Below, one piece after another: positions 1 through 8,295 of a DNA stretch of 64,000 nt. The DNA lies in contig JAJRRA010000048.1 of the NCBI GenBank assembly GCA_024279945.1, positions 175,800 to 239,799 on the forward strand, in the 5' to 3' direction. The stretch's first letter is position 1, and the number at the start of each line of letters is the position of its first letter. The position numbers were made by a program, and so were the translations under genes. The notes below the pieces were generated by a model. That model searched no databases. It was not told the DNA's origin and worked only from the letters and a program-made list of their open reading frames with translations. The DNA comes from Gammaproteobacteria bacterium (GTDB taxonomy: Bacteria > Pseudomonadota > Gammaproteobacteria > Xanthomonadales > SZUA-36).

Positions 1-1
1 C

Positions 2-262
2 TGCGCCCCGGCAGACAACCTGAAAAACCTGTTCGAAATGCCGGTTCTGTTCTATGTTGTGGTATTGCTGGCGCTGATATTGATGATCCAGGATCAACTC
101 CTGGTGCAACTGGCCTGGAGCTACGTGGCATTGCGCTATGTACACAGCCTGGTTCATTGCACCTACAACCGGGTCATGCACCGTTTCGCTGCCTACGCGG
201 CAAGTTGCCTGGTCCTCATTTTTATATGGGCCAGGCTGGCTGCCTACATTCTGATGAATTAG
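2..262 (+). CDS. MAPEG-family membrane protein, C-terminal part (5' end outside window)
   Basis: The frame is open from base 2, so the gene enters from the left. Its first visible residues, ADNLKNLFEMPVLFY, resemble the conserved MAPEG segment in which an Asn/Glu pair precedes a membrane helix. About 86 residues remain, with two or three hydrophobic helices (about residues 13-30, 35-50 and 60-82) and no soluble domain. MAPEG proteins are small four-helix membrane proteins, in eukaryotes linked to glutathione and eicosanoid chemistry; the bacterial substrates are mostly unknown. An internal ATG at 38 is not the true start because the conserved motif lies before it. The GFA-family gene follows after 10 bases, so the two may share a transcript. 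Confidence 0.75.
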   Translation, partial: CAPADNLKNLFEMPVLFYVVVLLALILMIQDQLLVQLAWSYVALRYVHSLVHCTYNRVMHRFAAYAASCLVLIFIWARLAAYILMN

Positions 263-272
263 TGAGCAAATC

Positions 273-689
273 ATGAGTACAAAAAAACAGTCGCAAGTGA
301 AAGTCGAAGGTGGCTGCCTTTGTGGAGCCGTCCGGTTTTCCGTCACCTTGCCCAGCAAATGGTGTGCACATTGCCACTGCAGCATGTGCCAACGTGAGCA
401 TGGCGCCGGCTACGTCACCTGGGTGGGTTTTGAGAATGATCATTTCACGCTATTGAGGGACGGGGGGCAACTCAAATGGTACCAATCCTCACCTGAAGCA
501 AAACGTGGTTTCTGTGGCAGTTGTGGTAGCAGCATGCTGTTCAAGTCAAGCCGTTGGGCCGGTGAAATGCATGTGGCGCTCGCCTGCCTTGACGGGCCCA
601 TCGACCGTAAACCCCAGGCCCATGCTTTCTATGACTCACACGTTGACTGGATACCCGTTGACGAAGCCTTGCAAGTTTTTAGTGACTAG
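273..689 (+). CDS. GFA (glutathione-dependent formaldehyde-activating) / CENP-V family protein
   Basis: This 138-residue protein has the zinc-binding cysteine pattern of the GFA fold: [10 protein letters not shown] (C15, C17), CAHCHCSMC (C31, C34, C36, C39) and CGSCGSS (C81, C84). Family members bind two zinc ions; the founding member was proposed to help glutathione react with formaldehyde, but most relatives have no proven substrate. The length is typical for a single-domain member and there is no signal peptide, so it should be cytoplasmic. It is convergent with ung, and the hairpin at 697-744 lies between the two stop codons. Family assignment is firm; the substrate is unknown. Confidence 0.85.
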   Translation: MSTKKQSQVKVEGGCLCGAVRFSVTLPSKWCAHCHCSMCQREHGAGYVTWVGFENDHFTLLRDGGQLKWYQSSPEAKRGFCGSCGSSMLFKSSRWAGEMHVALACLDGPIDRKPQAHAFYDSHVDWIPVDEALQVFSD

Positions 690-1428
690 AACACAGCCCC
701 CCGTCATTGCGGATAGACGCAATCGCATCCAGAATGACGGGGGGCGACTTACAACCAGTTAACCGGCTGTTGGCCGTGCTGTTGCAGCCAGGTATTGGCC
801 TTTGAAAAGTGGCGACAACCAAAAAACCACGATGCGCTGACAATGGTGACGGGTGAGGCGCGGTCAGGACCAGGTGGCGGTCGCGATCGATCTGGCTGCC
901 CTTTTTCATCGCATAACTGCCCCAGAGCATGAAGACCAGGCCATCACGGCCTTCATTCAGTTCGCTTACGATACGGTCGGTAAAACGCTCCCAGCCTTTG
1001 CCCTGATGAGCGCCGGCCTTCCCCCGCTCGACCGTGAGCACCGCATTGAGCAGCAGCACACCCTGACTGGCCCAGTGTTGCAGATTACCGCCGGACGGGG
1101 GACGGATGCCCAGATCCTGTTCCATTTCTTTATAGATGTTGACCAGGGATGGTGGAACAGCCACACCCTCCATGACCGAAAAACACAGGCCGTGAGCCTG
1201 TCCGGGACCATGGTAGGGATCCTGACCGAGAATGACGACTTTAACCGTGTCGAATGGCGTTGAATCCATCGCATTAAAAATCTGTTCGCCCGGCGGGTAA
1301 ACCACTGCCCCGTTTTTTTTCCTGTCGACCAGGAAGCGCCGCAGGTCCAGCATATAGGGCTGTTCAAACTCTTCCGCCAATCGTGCTTTCCATGACGGTT
1401 CCAGCCGTATTTCTCTCACCTCAGCCAT
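679..1428 (-). CDS. ung: uracil-DNA glycosylase, family 1 (apparent 3' frameshift)
   Basis: Removes uracil from DNA, starting base excision repair. The water-activating loop [13 protein letters not shown] (catalytic D70) and the C-terminal loop [10 protein letters not shown] (H192) are present, and the N-terminal 200 residues fit family-1 Ung throughout. After H-R-G-F the reading frame goes wrong. Adding one A to the six-A run at 821-826 (plus strand) restores [18 protein letters not shown] and a TAA at 749-751, giving about 226 residues, the normal Ung length. As sequenced the frame runs on to 679 through the hairpin at 697-744 and gains an unrelated 40-residue tail. A base-calling error in the homopolymer is the simplest explanation. 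Confidence 0.93.
   Translation of the reverse strand: MAEVREIRLEPSWKARLAEEFEQPYMLDLRRFLVDRKKNGAVVYPPGEQIFNAMDSTPFDTVKVVILGQDPYHGPGQAHGLCFSVMEGVAVPPSLVNIYKEMEQDLGIRPPSGGNLQHWASQGVLLLNAVLTVERGKAGAHQGKGWERFTDRIVSELNEGRDGLVFMLWGSYAMKKGSQIDRDRHLVLTAPHPSPLSAHRGFLVVATFQRPIPGCNSTANSRLTGCKSPPVILDAIASIRNDGGLCSSH
697..744. terminator. 12-bp inverted repeat between convergent GFA gene and ung
   Basis: CCCCCCGTCATT at 697-708 is perfectly complementary to AATGACGGGGGG at 733-744, with a 24-base loop. It lies just after the GFA stop (689) and just past the restored stop of ung (749), so it could end transcription in both directions. There is no long T-run, and the CCGTCATT core resembles dispersed intergenic palindromes seen in many gammaproteobacteria, so it may be a repeat element and not a dedicated terminator. 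Confidence 0.6.
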
Positions 1429-1483
1429 AATGCTTCATTCGCCCTCACCTGCTATGTTTAAAGTACGCCTTTCGTTGTGATTC

Positions 1484-1520
1484 TCAGGGTACCATTCAGT
1501 TTGAGCAAGTTGTACCCTGA
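1484..1520. promoter_or_regulatory. inverted repeat upstream of dihydropyrimidinase gene
   Basis: TCAGGGTAC at 1484-1492 is perfectly repeated in inverse as GTACCCTGA at 1512-1520, with 19 bases between. It sits 40-76 bases before the hydantoinase start codon in the divergent gap with ung. Position and symmetry suit an operator for a dimeric repressor or activator, but no regulator gene is adjacent and I recognise no known consensus. It could also be a chance hairpin in the leader. Confidence 0.35.
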
Positions 1521-1559
1521 TTCACAGCCCCTATTCCAACAGCATTGGAGAGAATACGA

Positions 1560-2948
1560 ATGAGCAGCTTGCTGATCAGGAACGGAACGGTCGTAACGGC
1601 GACCGACCATTACCGGGCAGATGTCTATATCCAGGACGAAAAAGTGTCCGCCATAGCCGCAACAATGAATGAGCGTGCCGACCGCACCATTGATGCCCAT
1701 GGCTGTTATCTGTTTCCCGGTGGTATCGATGCCCACACTCACATGGAACTGCCCTTCATGGGAACCTTCGCCAGCGACACCTTCCACACGGGCACTCTGG
1801 CCGGCTTGTACGGGGGCACTACAACAATTGTGGATTTCGCCATCCAGACTCAGGGTGAAAGCCTGGAATCGGCGATTCGGGAGTGGCACAGCAAGGCGGA
1901 TGGTCACGCGGTAAGCGACTACGCTTTCCACTGCGCGGTAACGGATTTTAACCAGGAGACCCGCAAGGAAATCCCCCGTATCATCAACGAATTCGGCATC
2001 AATTCTTTCAAAACCTTCATGGCCTACAAGGGCGCACTGATGATCGATGATCGCCAGATGTTTGAACTGATGAAGGAACTCGTCAAGCACGGCGGTATCA
2101 TCACCACGCATGCCGAAAATGGCGATATGATTGATTCCCTGGTGCAGAAATTCCTGGCCGAGGGAAAAACCGAACCCCGTTACCATGTACTTTCGCGCCC
2201 GCCCATCTGTGAAGCAGAAGCCAGTGGCCGGGTGATCGATCTGGCCTACCAGGCGGAATGTCCGTTATACATTGTTCACATGAGCTGTGAAGAATCGCTC
2301 GCCCGCGTCAAAACAGCGACTCTGCGTAAGCAGAAAGTACATGCAGAAACCTGTGTGCAGTACCTGCTACTGGATGATTCACGCTATTTCCAGGACGGAT
2401 TCGAGGGCGCCAAAGTCGTCATGAGCCCCCCGTTGCGCAAACCAAAGGACCAGGACGCACTGTGGGCCGCAATCAACCAGAACCTGGTGCAACACGTTGC
2501 CACCGATCACTGTCCGTTTTGCACCGATCAAAAAGCGATGGGTATCGATGATTTTTCCAAAATCCCCAACGGTGCGCCCGGTATCGAACACCGGGTCGAA
2601 CTGATGCACTCGGAAGGTGTACAGCAGGGCCGTATTTCTCTGAACAAGTTTGTCGACATTACCTCAACCGCCGCCGCAAAAATCTTTGGACTGTTCCCGC
2701 GCAAGGGAACCATCGCGGTGGGATCTGATGCGGACATCATCATCTTCGACCCGGAGGTCAGGCACACCATTTCCGCCGATACACACCACATGATGGTGGA
2801 CTATTCGGCCTACGAAGGCTGGGAGGTCCAGGGAAAATGCCGAACGACCATCCTGCGCGGCGCGGTCACAGTGGACGATGGCCTCTCCTGCGTCGATGAG
2901 GGCTTTGGAAAATACCTGCCGCGCAAACCGTTCAACCCAGGATACTAG
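1560..2948 (+). CDS. hydA: dihydropyrimidinase / D-hydantoinase
   Basis: A zinc amidohydrolase that opens the ring of dihydrouracil, dihydrothymine or related hydantoins. At 462 residues it has every binuclear-metal ligand of the family: HTH (H59, H61), the bridging lysine in FKTFMAYKG (K151), H184 in TTHAENG, H240 in YIVHMS and the catalytic D316 in ATDHCPF. The ATG at 1560 is chosen over a TTG at 1545 because GGAGAG lies about eight bases upstream. The class III aminotransferase follows after 20 bases, which fits reductive pyrimidine breakdown in which the released beta-amino acid is transaminated. No dihydropyrimidine dehydrogenase or beta-ureidopropionase is in the window. Substrate choice between hydantoin and dihydropyrimidine cannot be read from the sequence. 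Confidence 0.92.
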   Translation: MSSLLIRNGTVVTATDHYRADVYIQDEKVSAIAATMNERADRTIDAHGCYLFPGGIDAHTHMELPFMGTFASDTFHTGTLAGLYGGTTTIVDFAIQTQGESLESAIREWHSKADGHAVSDYAFHCAVTDFNQETRKEIPRIINEFGINSFKTFMAYKGALMIDDRQMFELMKELVKHGGIITTHAENGDMIDSLVQKFLAEGKTEPRYHVLSRPPICEAEASGRVIDLAYQAECPLYIVHMSCEESLARVKTATLRKQKVHAETCVQYLLLDDSRYFQDGFEGAKVVMSPPLRKPKDQDALWAAINQNLVQHVATDHCPFCTDQKAMGIDDFSKIPNGAPGIEHRVELMHSEGVQQGRISLNKFVDITSTAAAKIFGLFPRKGTIAVGSDADIIIFDPEVRHTISADTHHMMVDYSAYEGWEVQGKCRTTILRGAVTVDDGLSCVDEGFGKYLPRKPFNPGY

Positions 2949-2968
2949 AAGTACTCCGGAGTCAGCGT

Positions 2969-4312
2969 ATGTCAAACAATATCAAGCCCCAAAAGCCTGC
3001 ACCCACACCTTCTTATTCACAGAATTCCGCACTGCTGGCTTCACGGGCCCGCCACTTTCTGCCCAATGCGCACCACTACCACAGCAAAGCCCTGCAACTG
3101 GTAAAGGCCCGAGGTGTGTATGTCTGGGATGAGCAGGGACGCCGTTATCTGGACGCTATAGGCGGCATCGTCTGTATTTCAGCCGGCCACAACCACCCGA
3201 AGATCAAACAAAAACTGATGCAGATGCTGGAAGATGACGAAATTCAGCACACCAGCCTGTTGTACCTCTCACGTCATGTGGTTGAACTGGCCGAAGCCCT
3301 GGTTGCGGTCGCACCCCTGGGACTCGATGTGGCCTCGTTTACCAACTCCGGTTCCGAAGCCAATGAGATGGCCCTGATGGCTGCCCGCCAATCCACCGGC
3401 GAAACTATCGTGATCAATCTGCGCCATGGCTATCATGGCGGCACGGCAGCAACACTTGCTCAGTGTGGCCATCAAAGCTGGCGCTACCGCGCACAACCGG
3501 GTGCAGCCACCACCAGTGCCATGGAACCCAACTGCTACCGCTGTCCTTTTAAGCAAAAACGGGAAAGCTGCGACCTGGAGTGTGCCACCAACGTGGAGAC
3601 GACTATCCAGACATCCACACACGGTAAAATTGCCGCGATGATCGTCGAGCCGGTCATGGGGATTGGCGGTCTCATTGACCCGCCGGCTGAATATTTTCAC
3701 CGTGTGACGAAGATCGTTCACAACTACGGTGGCCGCTATATTTCAGATGAAGTCCAGACCGGGGCCGGCCGTTGCGGGAATGAATTCCTGCTGTCAAAAG
3801 AACTGGGCATAGATGCCGACATGGTCACTATGGCCAAAGGCTTTGGCAACGGCGCCGCTATTGGAGCCGTGCTGATGAAGTCCGAAGATGCGGCGGCCTT
3901 TGCAGGCAAGTTATATTTCAATACCTTCGGCGGTGATCCCATGCAGACAGCGCAGGCCCGGGCCACCATGGAGGTGATTGCCGAGGAGAAACTCAGCGTC
4001 AACGCAGTTGCCATGGGGCAACGCCTTGAAAACGGTTTACGCGAACTGATGAAGCATCACCACTTAATCGGAGATGTCAGGGGGCGTGGCCTCTTGTTAG
4101 GGATGGAGTTGGTCGAAGACCGCGACAGCAAACAATACGCTACAGAGAAGACTGCATTATTCATGGACAAATGCTGTGAGAAAGGGGTACTGGTTGGTAA
4201 AGGCGGGCTGATGGGCAACGTGGTCAGGCTTGCGCCACCACTGACGATCAGTGCCGGGCAGATCGATCAACTGCTGGAGGTGTTTGATCGCAGTTTTGCT
4301 GAAATTTCATAG
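2969..4312 (+). CDS. class III aminotransferase (AGXT2 / beta-alanine aminotransferase-like)
   Basis: PLP-dependent aminotransferase of 447 residues. It has YISDEVQTGAGR with the cofactor-contacting Asp, and MAKGFGNG with the Schiff-base lysine at about K290. An insert NCYRCPFKQKRESCDLEC before IVEPVMG is typical of the alanine-glyoxylate aminotransferase 2 group, which also handles beta-alanine and beta-aminoisobutyrate. The ATG follows GGAGTCAGCGT at good spacing and lies 20 bases after the hydantoinase stop, so the two are almost surely co-transcribed. I infer transfer of the amino group of beta-alanine or beta-aminoisobutyrate to pyruvate or glyoxylate as the last step of pyrimidine catabolism. 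The exact donor is not determined by sequence. Confidence 0.9.
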   Translation: MSNNIKPQKPAPTPSYSQNSALLASRARHFLPNAHHYHSKALQLVKARGVYVWDEQGRRYLDAIGGIVCISAGHNHPKIKQKLMQMLEDDEIQHTSLLYLSRHVVELAEALVAVAPLGLDVASFTNSGSEANEMALMAARQSTGETIVINLRHGYHGGTAATLAQCGHQSWRYRAQPGAATTSAMEPNCYRCPFKQKRESCDLECATNVETTIQTSTHGKIAAMIVEPVMGIGGLIDPPAEYFHRVTKIVHNYGGRYISDEVQTGAGRCGNEFLLSKELGIDADMVTMAKGFGNGAAIGAVLMKSEDAAAFAGKLYFNTFGGDPMQTAQARATMEVIAEEKLSVNAVAMGQRLENGLRELMKHHHLIGDVRGRGLLLGMELVEDRDSKQYATEKTALFMDKCCEKGVLVGKGGLMGNVVRLAPPLTISAGQIDQLLEVFDRSFAEIS

Positions 4313-4342
4313 AAAAGGATTCATAGAAATCAGGCTTTACTT

Positions 4343-4455
4343 GATTAGCTGTGTTGCCTGCCTGTGTGCAGGACGCGCTCGAGACATCCCTGTGCGCTCA
4401 TCATCTGCTCCCGGCAGATGAAGGTCCTGCACACAGGCAGGCAACACGACTAATC
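4343..4455. repeat. long near-perfect palindrome with nested hairpin
   Basis: Arms 4343-4374 and 4424-4455 are inverted copies of 32 bases differing only at two adjacent bases near the outer end; the inner 27 bases are exact and centre on TGCCTGCCTGTGTGCAGG. Inside the 49-base centre is a second hairpin, CATCTGC-tcccg-GCAGATG (4402-4420). The whole sits between the convergent aminotransferase and hydrolase genes, so it may stop transcription both ways. It is far longer than a normal terminator and lacks T-runs at its edges, so a mobile or REP-like intergenic element is equally possible. Confidence 0.7.
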
Positions 4456-4490
4456 TCAAGGGGTTCCAGTTTCTTACGCAACAGATCATG

Positions 4491-5315
4491 TTAAATCCGA
4501 CAGTCTCCTAGCGGGTTTTCCTCGCCGTGCACCAGCCAGTCGGGATACCAGTTGTAGAACAGTGGTTTCATCCAGAATGAGGGTTTGAACGGGCGCCACT
4601 GCCCCTCCGGCTGAGCCAGGCGATCGGCCAGGGCGACCAGAACCCGAGGATTGAAGCCAAGCCCCAGGTGAGCACCACCTACGTGGATATTTTCAACATC
4701 ATAACGGCTGGAAAGCTCAACGGTGGACTGCCAGGCGACGACACCATCCCCCCGAGAATAAAGTGCAGTCGTGGGAACCGGTGGGGGGTGCGCCATATGC
4801 TGCAGGAACGATGCCGGCATTTCTTCATACGGGACTTCACTGAACATATTGAAAATCCCCTGGATATTGCTGGAACTCGGGTGCCCGCGAAATGGGCTGC
4901 CCATAGTGACCACCTGGCGCACAATATTCGGCATTTCACGCGCAAGTTCGCGTGCATAGACTCCCCCAAGACTCCAGCCGACCAGGCTAACCTTTTTGCC
5001 GTAACGATCGGCCAATTCGCTAATCCGGTCCCGGATGCCATAGTGCAGCTTGAAGCTGTATCCCATGTTGTAGCCCAGTTTCCACCGATGGGCCCGGTAA
5101 CCGATACCTGCCAGATACTTTCGTAAAGGCCGGGTCGAATAGGAACTGGTCAGGAATCCGGGGAGCACGAGAACCGGGTGCATGTCACCCTGGGGTAAAA
5201 ACCGCTTAAGGCCCAACATTGGGACCATGGCTGCTGCATCGTATACCGCCCTGCTTTCCAGCAGCAACAACAATTTGGATGGGCGATGTGAATGATCGAT
5301 CAGATCTTTTTTCAT
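4491..5315 (-). CDS. alpha/beta hydrolase (lipase-like)
   Basis: A 274-residue alpha/beta-hydrolase. It has an oxyanion-type LPGF near residue 51, the nucleophile elbow GWSLGG (S115), an acid candidate D190 in SRGDGVV and a histidine candidate H216 in GGAHLGLG. This is a complete Ser-Asp-His triad in the right order. The spacing and the Y-R-x-H-x-W-x-L-G-Y-N-x-G stretch resemble bacterial triacylglycerol-lipase or PGAP1-like proteins with unknown substrates. No signal peptide is seen, so it is probably cytoplasmic. The DUF2189 gene lies 31 bases upstream on the same strand, so they may form a two-gene unit. Confidence 0.8.
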   Translation of the reverse strand: MKKDLIDHSHRPSKLLLLLESRAVYDAAAMVPMLGLKRFLPQGDMHPVLVLPGFLTSSYSTRPLRKYLAGIGYRAHRWKLGYNMGYSFKLHYGIRDRISELADRYGKKVSLVGWSLGGVYARELAREMPNIVRQVVTMGSPFRGHPSSSNIQGIFNMFSEVPYEEMPASFLQHMAHPPPVPTTALYSRGDGVVAWQSTVELSSRYDVENIHVGGAHLGLGFNPRVLVALADRLAQPEGQWRPFKPSFWMKPLFYNWYPDWLVHGEENPLGDCRI

Positions 5316-5346
5316 TATTTTTCCAATCCCAGGCTGACTCGGTAGC

Positions 5347-6165
5347 TTACTCCATGCGGGGCAGCGACGGCCACTGTGTCACGTTCAGAGCATCGCGATA
5401 ACCATGCCAGGTTGCATACCCCAGCCAGGGGATGATGAAAATGAAACCGAGTAATCCGGTCAGTATGCCAATGGCAGTAAAGAAAGCCAGCAAGAGTGCC
5501 CAGACCAGCATAGTCCACCGGTTTCTCAGCACCGCGTTGATGCTGGAAACTACCGCAGTGACCGGGTCCACATGGCGGTTGGCGATGAAAGGCAGGGCGA
5601 ACACACTGGCGGAGAAAGTAAAGGTCGCAAATAGCGACCCCACAAGGGAACCGATACCCAGAAAAATCAGGAAATCTAACAGTTTGGCATCACTGTTGGA
5701 CGGAAAAAAAACGGGGATCATGCTTCCCGCCCTTGCCCACAGCAGGAAAATCAGCAGCAATATAATCGCGAAAACCAACGCATTGCTAAAAGGTTCTCGC
5801 GCTGCAATCAGCGTTTGCTTCAATGTAGGTTTGTTTCCCAGGCACAACTGCCTGCTAACCGAGTACAAAGCGAATGCCGACAGTGGCGCCACGAAAATAA
5901 AACCGGACAACATACTGAGCAGCAATACCCAGCCACCCAGTTTCCAGGAAGCGAAAGCAATGACGGATGACAGGAGCCAGAAAAACAGCCCCCATGCCAG
6001 GCTCAAACCCGGTGCTTTTTTGTAATCTTCCCAGCCCCCTCTCAGCCACTTCAATGGTGCGTTCAGTGCGAGCTCGTTGCAGGGAGCGACGAAAGGAAGT
6101 GGCTCATTATCCTCACCGCTTCCAGAGCCACCGGCTCGGTGAATATCTGAATTATTTTTCGACAT
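5347..6165 (-). CDS. DUF2189 integral membrane protein
   Basis: A 272-residue polytopic membrane protein matching the DUF2189 family in pattern. It has a soluble N-terminus of about 40 residues, a conserved segment PLKWLRGGWEDYKKAP, and then about six hydrophobic helices arranged in pairs. The ATG at 6165 (MSKNNSD) is preferred over an earlier one at 6231 because GGGAG lies seven bases before it and homology begins well after it. Function is unknown. The hydrolase gene follows 31 bases downstream; the ABC-F gene is divergent. Confidence 0.75.
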   Translation of the reverse strand: MSKNNSDIHRAGGSGSGEDNEPLPFVAPCNELALNAPLKWLRGGWEDYKKAPGLSLAWGLFFWLLSSVIAFASWKLGGWVLLLSMLSGFIFVAPLSAFALYSVSRQLCLGNKPTLKQTLIAAREPFSNALVFAIILLLIFLLWARAGSMIPVFFPSNSDAKLLDFLIFLGIGSLVGSLFATFTFSASVFALPFIANRHVDPVTAVVSSINAVLRNRWTMLVWALLLAFFTAIGILTGLLGFIFIIPWLGYATWHGYRDALNVTQWPSLPRME

Positions 6166-6307
6166 TGTTCTCCCGGGACATGAACCCGCTGTGGTGCAAC
6201 GCATAATGTCCCTTAAACTTTTGGAAATCAAACCAACCCCACCAAAAACAGAACAATGGAAGGGTATAATGTCCTCCCGTCAACGAATATAGAAAACCGC
6301 TGGAACC

Positions 6308-8218
6308 ATGTTGAGTCTGAATCAGGTCAGTCTGCGTCGCGGGCGCAAACTGCTTTTTGAAAATGCTGCCTTCCAGGTACATGCGGGACAACGCCTGGGT
6401 GTGATAGGCGCCAACGGCAGCGGTAAATCCTCCCTGTTTTCATTGATACGGGGCGATCTGGAACCCGATAGTGGCGATCTGCGCGTCAACGCCGCCGATG
6501 AGATCGCCCACGTCTCCCAGGAAAGCCCCAATTCAAGTGAATCAGCCCTGAGCTTCGTACTGGACGGTGATCATGAATTGCGGAAAATCCAGCTTGCGAT
6601 TGCAGCCCGGGAGGCCACGGCAAAAGAACAGAATGAGGCGGGTGATGACTTGCACGTTCTCTATGAAAAGCTGGAAACAATAGATGGGTTTACCGCTGAA
6701 GCCCGCGCTGCACGCCTGCTGGCCGGACTGGGTTTCTCCGATGACAGTTTCCTGAAGCCGGTCAGGGAGTTTTCCGGTGGCTGGCGTATGCGCCTGAACC
6801 TGGCGCAATCACTGATGTGCCGCTCAGATATTCTGCTACTGGATGAACCAACCAACCATCTCGACCTGCCGGCCATCCTGTGGCTGGAGCACTGGCTGAA
6901 GCGCTATCGGGGTATTCTTCTACTAATTTCCCATGATCGTGATTTTCTCGATGGGGTCTGTACCCGCATCGCCCACATTGAAAATCGAAAAATACTGCTC
7001 TACGCCGGCAACTACAGCCAGTTTGAGAATCAGCGAAGTGAGCAGTTGGCGCAACAGCAGGCCATGTATCAGCGCCAGCAAAAAGAGATCCGGCACATCC
7101 AGGCCTATGTGGATCGCTTTCGCTACAAAGCGTCCAAGGCCCGTCAGGCACAGAGCCGCCTGAAAATGCTCGAACGAATGACGCTTATCGCGGCTGCACA
7201 CGTGGATTCTCCCTTCCATTTCCATTTTATGGAGCCAAAAAAGCAGCCTCAACACCTGCTGAAGCTGGAGGATGCTGAACTCGGCTATGGAGACCCGGTG
7301 CTCAGCGATATCAGGCTAAGCCTGGTTGCCGGTGACCGCATGGGTCTTTTGGGTGTAAACGGTGCGGGAAAATCCACCCTGATTAAGGCCCTGGCCGATG
7401 GCAGCACACTGCTCCGGGGCGAAAGGCTGGTGAGCAAGGAAACAAAAATCAGCTATTTTGCCCAGCACCAACTGGATCAACTGAACCCTGAAAACAGTCC
7501 GATAGATCATCTGCGCGAGCGTTCTCCGGGTGAACGTGAAGCAGACTTGCGTAATTTCCTCGGCAGATTCGGCTTTGGCGGCGACATGGTCTGCGAACCG
7601 ATCGCTCCATTTTCCGGGGGAGAGAAAGCTCGCCTGGTGCTGGCCCTGATTATTCGCCAGCAACCGAACCTCCTGCTGCTCGATGAACCCACCAACCATC
7701 TGGACCTGGAGATGCGCCAGGCACTCAGTGTTGCCCTGGTCGAGTACAGCGGTGCCCTCGTGGTGATCTCCCATGACCGGCATTTGCTGCGCAGTGTGTG
7801 TGATGAACTCCTGGTCGTGCACAGTGGAAGCGTTCAACGCTTTAGGCGGACTCTCGATGACTACCCCGCATGGCTGAAAGAGCAACAGATCCTGCCAGGC
7901 GCCGCATCAACCCGAGCCAGGACAAAGAATACGAAAAAACTACCCGGTAAAAAACAGACCAGGCAATTGGAAGCTCAGCGCAGGCAACGCCTGAAACCCC
8001 TGCTTGACCGCGTACGCAATATTGAGCAACTGATGGCCACCAGGCGCATGGAACTTGAAATACTGGAAAAGCAGCTAAGTGATGAAACACTGTACTCCAA
8101 CCCCACCCGGAAGGATGAAATGACCGGGCTTATAAAGCAGCAGGGTGCAATAAAATCTTCACTGGAAACCCTGGAGTGGGAATGGCTGGACGCCAGTGAA
8201 ACCCTGGAAAAAATGTAA
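6308..8218 (+). CDS. yheS: ABC-F family ATPase YheS
   Basis: A soluble tandem ABC ATPase of 636 residues, the length of E. coli YheS (about 637), which it follows closely along its whole length. Site 1 has Walker A GANGSGKS (about residues 35-42) and signature FSGGWRMRLNLAQSL; site 2 has GVNGAGKST and FSGGEKARL. Both LLLDEPTNHLDL Walker B motifs are intact. The linker containing MYQRQQKEIRHIQAYVDRF is the P-site tRNA-interaction motif of ABC-F proteins, and the charged C-terminal third is predicted coiled coil. ABC-F proteins act on the ribosomal E-site to relieve stalled translation. There are no membrane segments, so this is not a transporter. Confidence 0.95.
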   Translation: MLSLNQVSLRRGRKLLFENAAFQVHAGQRLGVIGANGSGKSSLFSLIRGDLEPDSGDLRVNAADEIAHVSQESPNSSESALSFVLDGDHELRKIQLAIAAREATAKEQNEAGDDLHVLYEKLETIDGFTAEARAARLLAGLGFSDDSFLKPVREFSGGWRMRLNLAQSLMCRSDILLLDEPTNHLDLPAILWLEHWLKRYRGILLLISHDRDFLDGVCTRIAHIENRKILLYAGNYSQFENQRSEQLAQQQAMYQRQQKEIRHIQAYVDRFRYKASKARQAQSRLKMLERMTLIAAAHVDSPFHFHFMEPKKQPQHLLKLEDAELGYGDPVLSDIRLSLVAGDRMGLLGVNGAGKSTLIKALADGSTLLRGERLVSKETKISYFAQHQLDQLNPENSPIDHLRERSPGEREADLRNFLGRFGFGGDMVCEPIAPFSGGEKARLVLALIIRQQPNLLLLDEPTNHLDLEMRQALSVALVEYSGALVVISHDRHLLRSVCDELLVVHSGSVQRFRRTLDDYPAWLKEQQILPGAASTRARTKNTKKLPGKKQTRQLEAQRRQRLKPLLDRVRNIEQLMATRRMELEILEKQLSDETLYSNPTRKDEMTGLIKQQGAIKSSLETLEWEWLDASETLEKM

Positions 8219-8245
8219 CAACCCACAACCCTGTGGACATTCGGA

Positions 8246-8280
8246 TGGAAGCCCGGGCAGAGATATCCGCCCGGGTTCCA
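8246..8280. terminator. bidirectional hairpin between yheS and the ComEA-like gene
   Basis: The stretch contains TGGAAgCCCGGGC and its near-inverse GCCCGGGttCCA, with about ten bases between. It is a GC-rich stem located between two convergent genes, 27 bases after the yheS stop and 16 bases before the other stop. There is no clear T-run, so strength as an intrinsic terminator is uncertain. Confidence 0.55.
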
Positions 8281-8295
8281 TGCCGTCATGCCAGA

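Noticed and set aside
38..262. ATG at 38 as the true start of the first gene
   Set aside because: Homologous MAPEG residues lie before it and the frame is open to the window edge.
1458..2186. Antisense frame opposite hydA
   Set aside because: Shadow of hydA; no family features.
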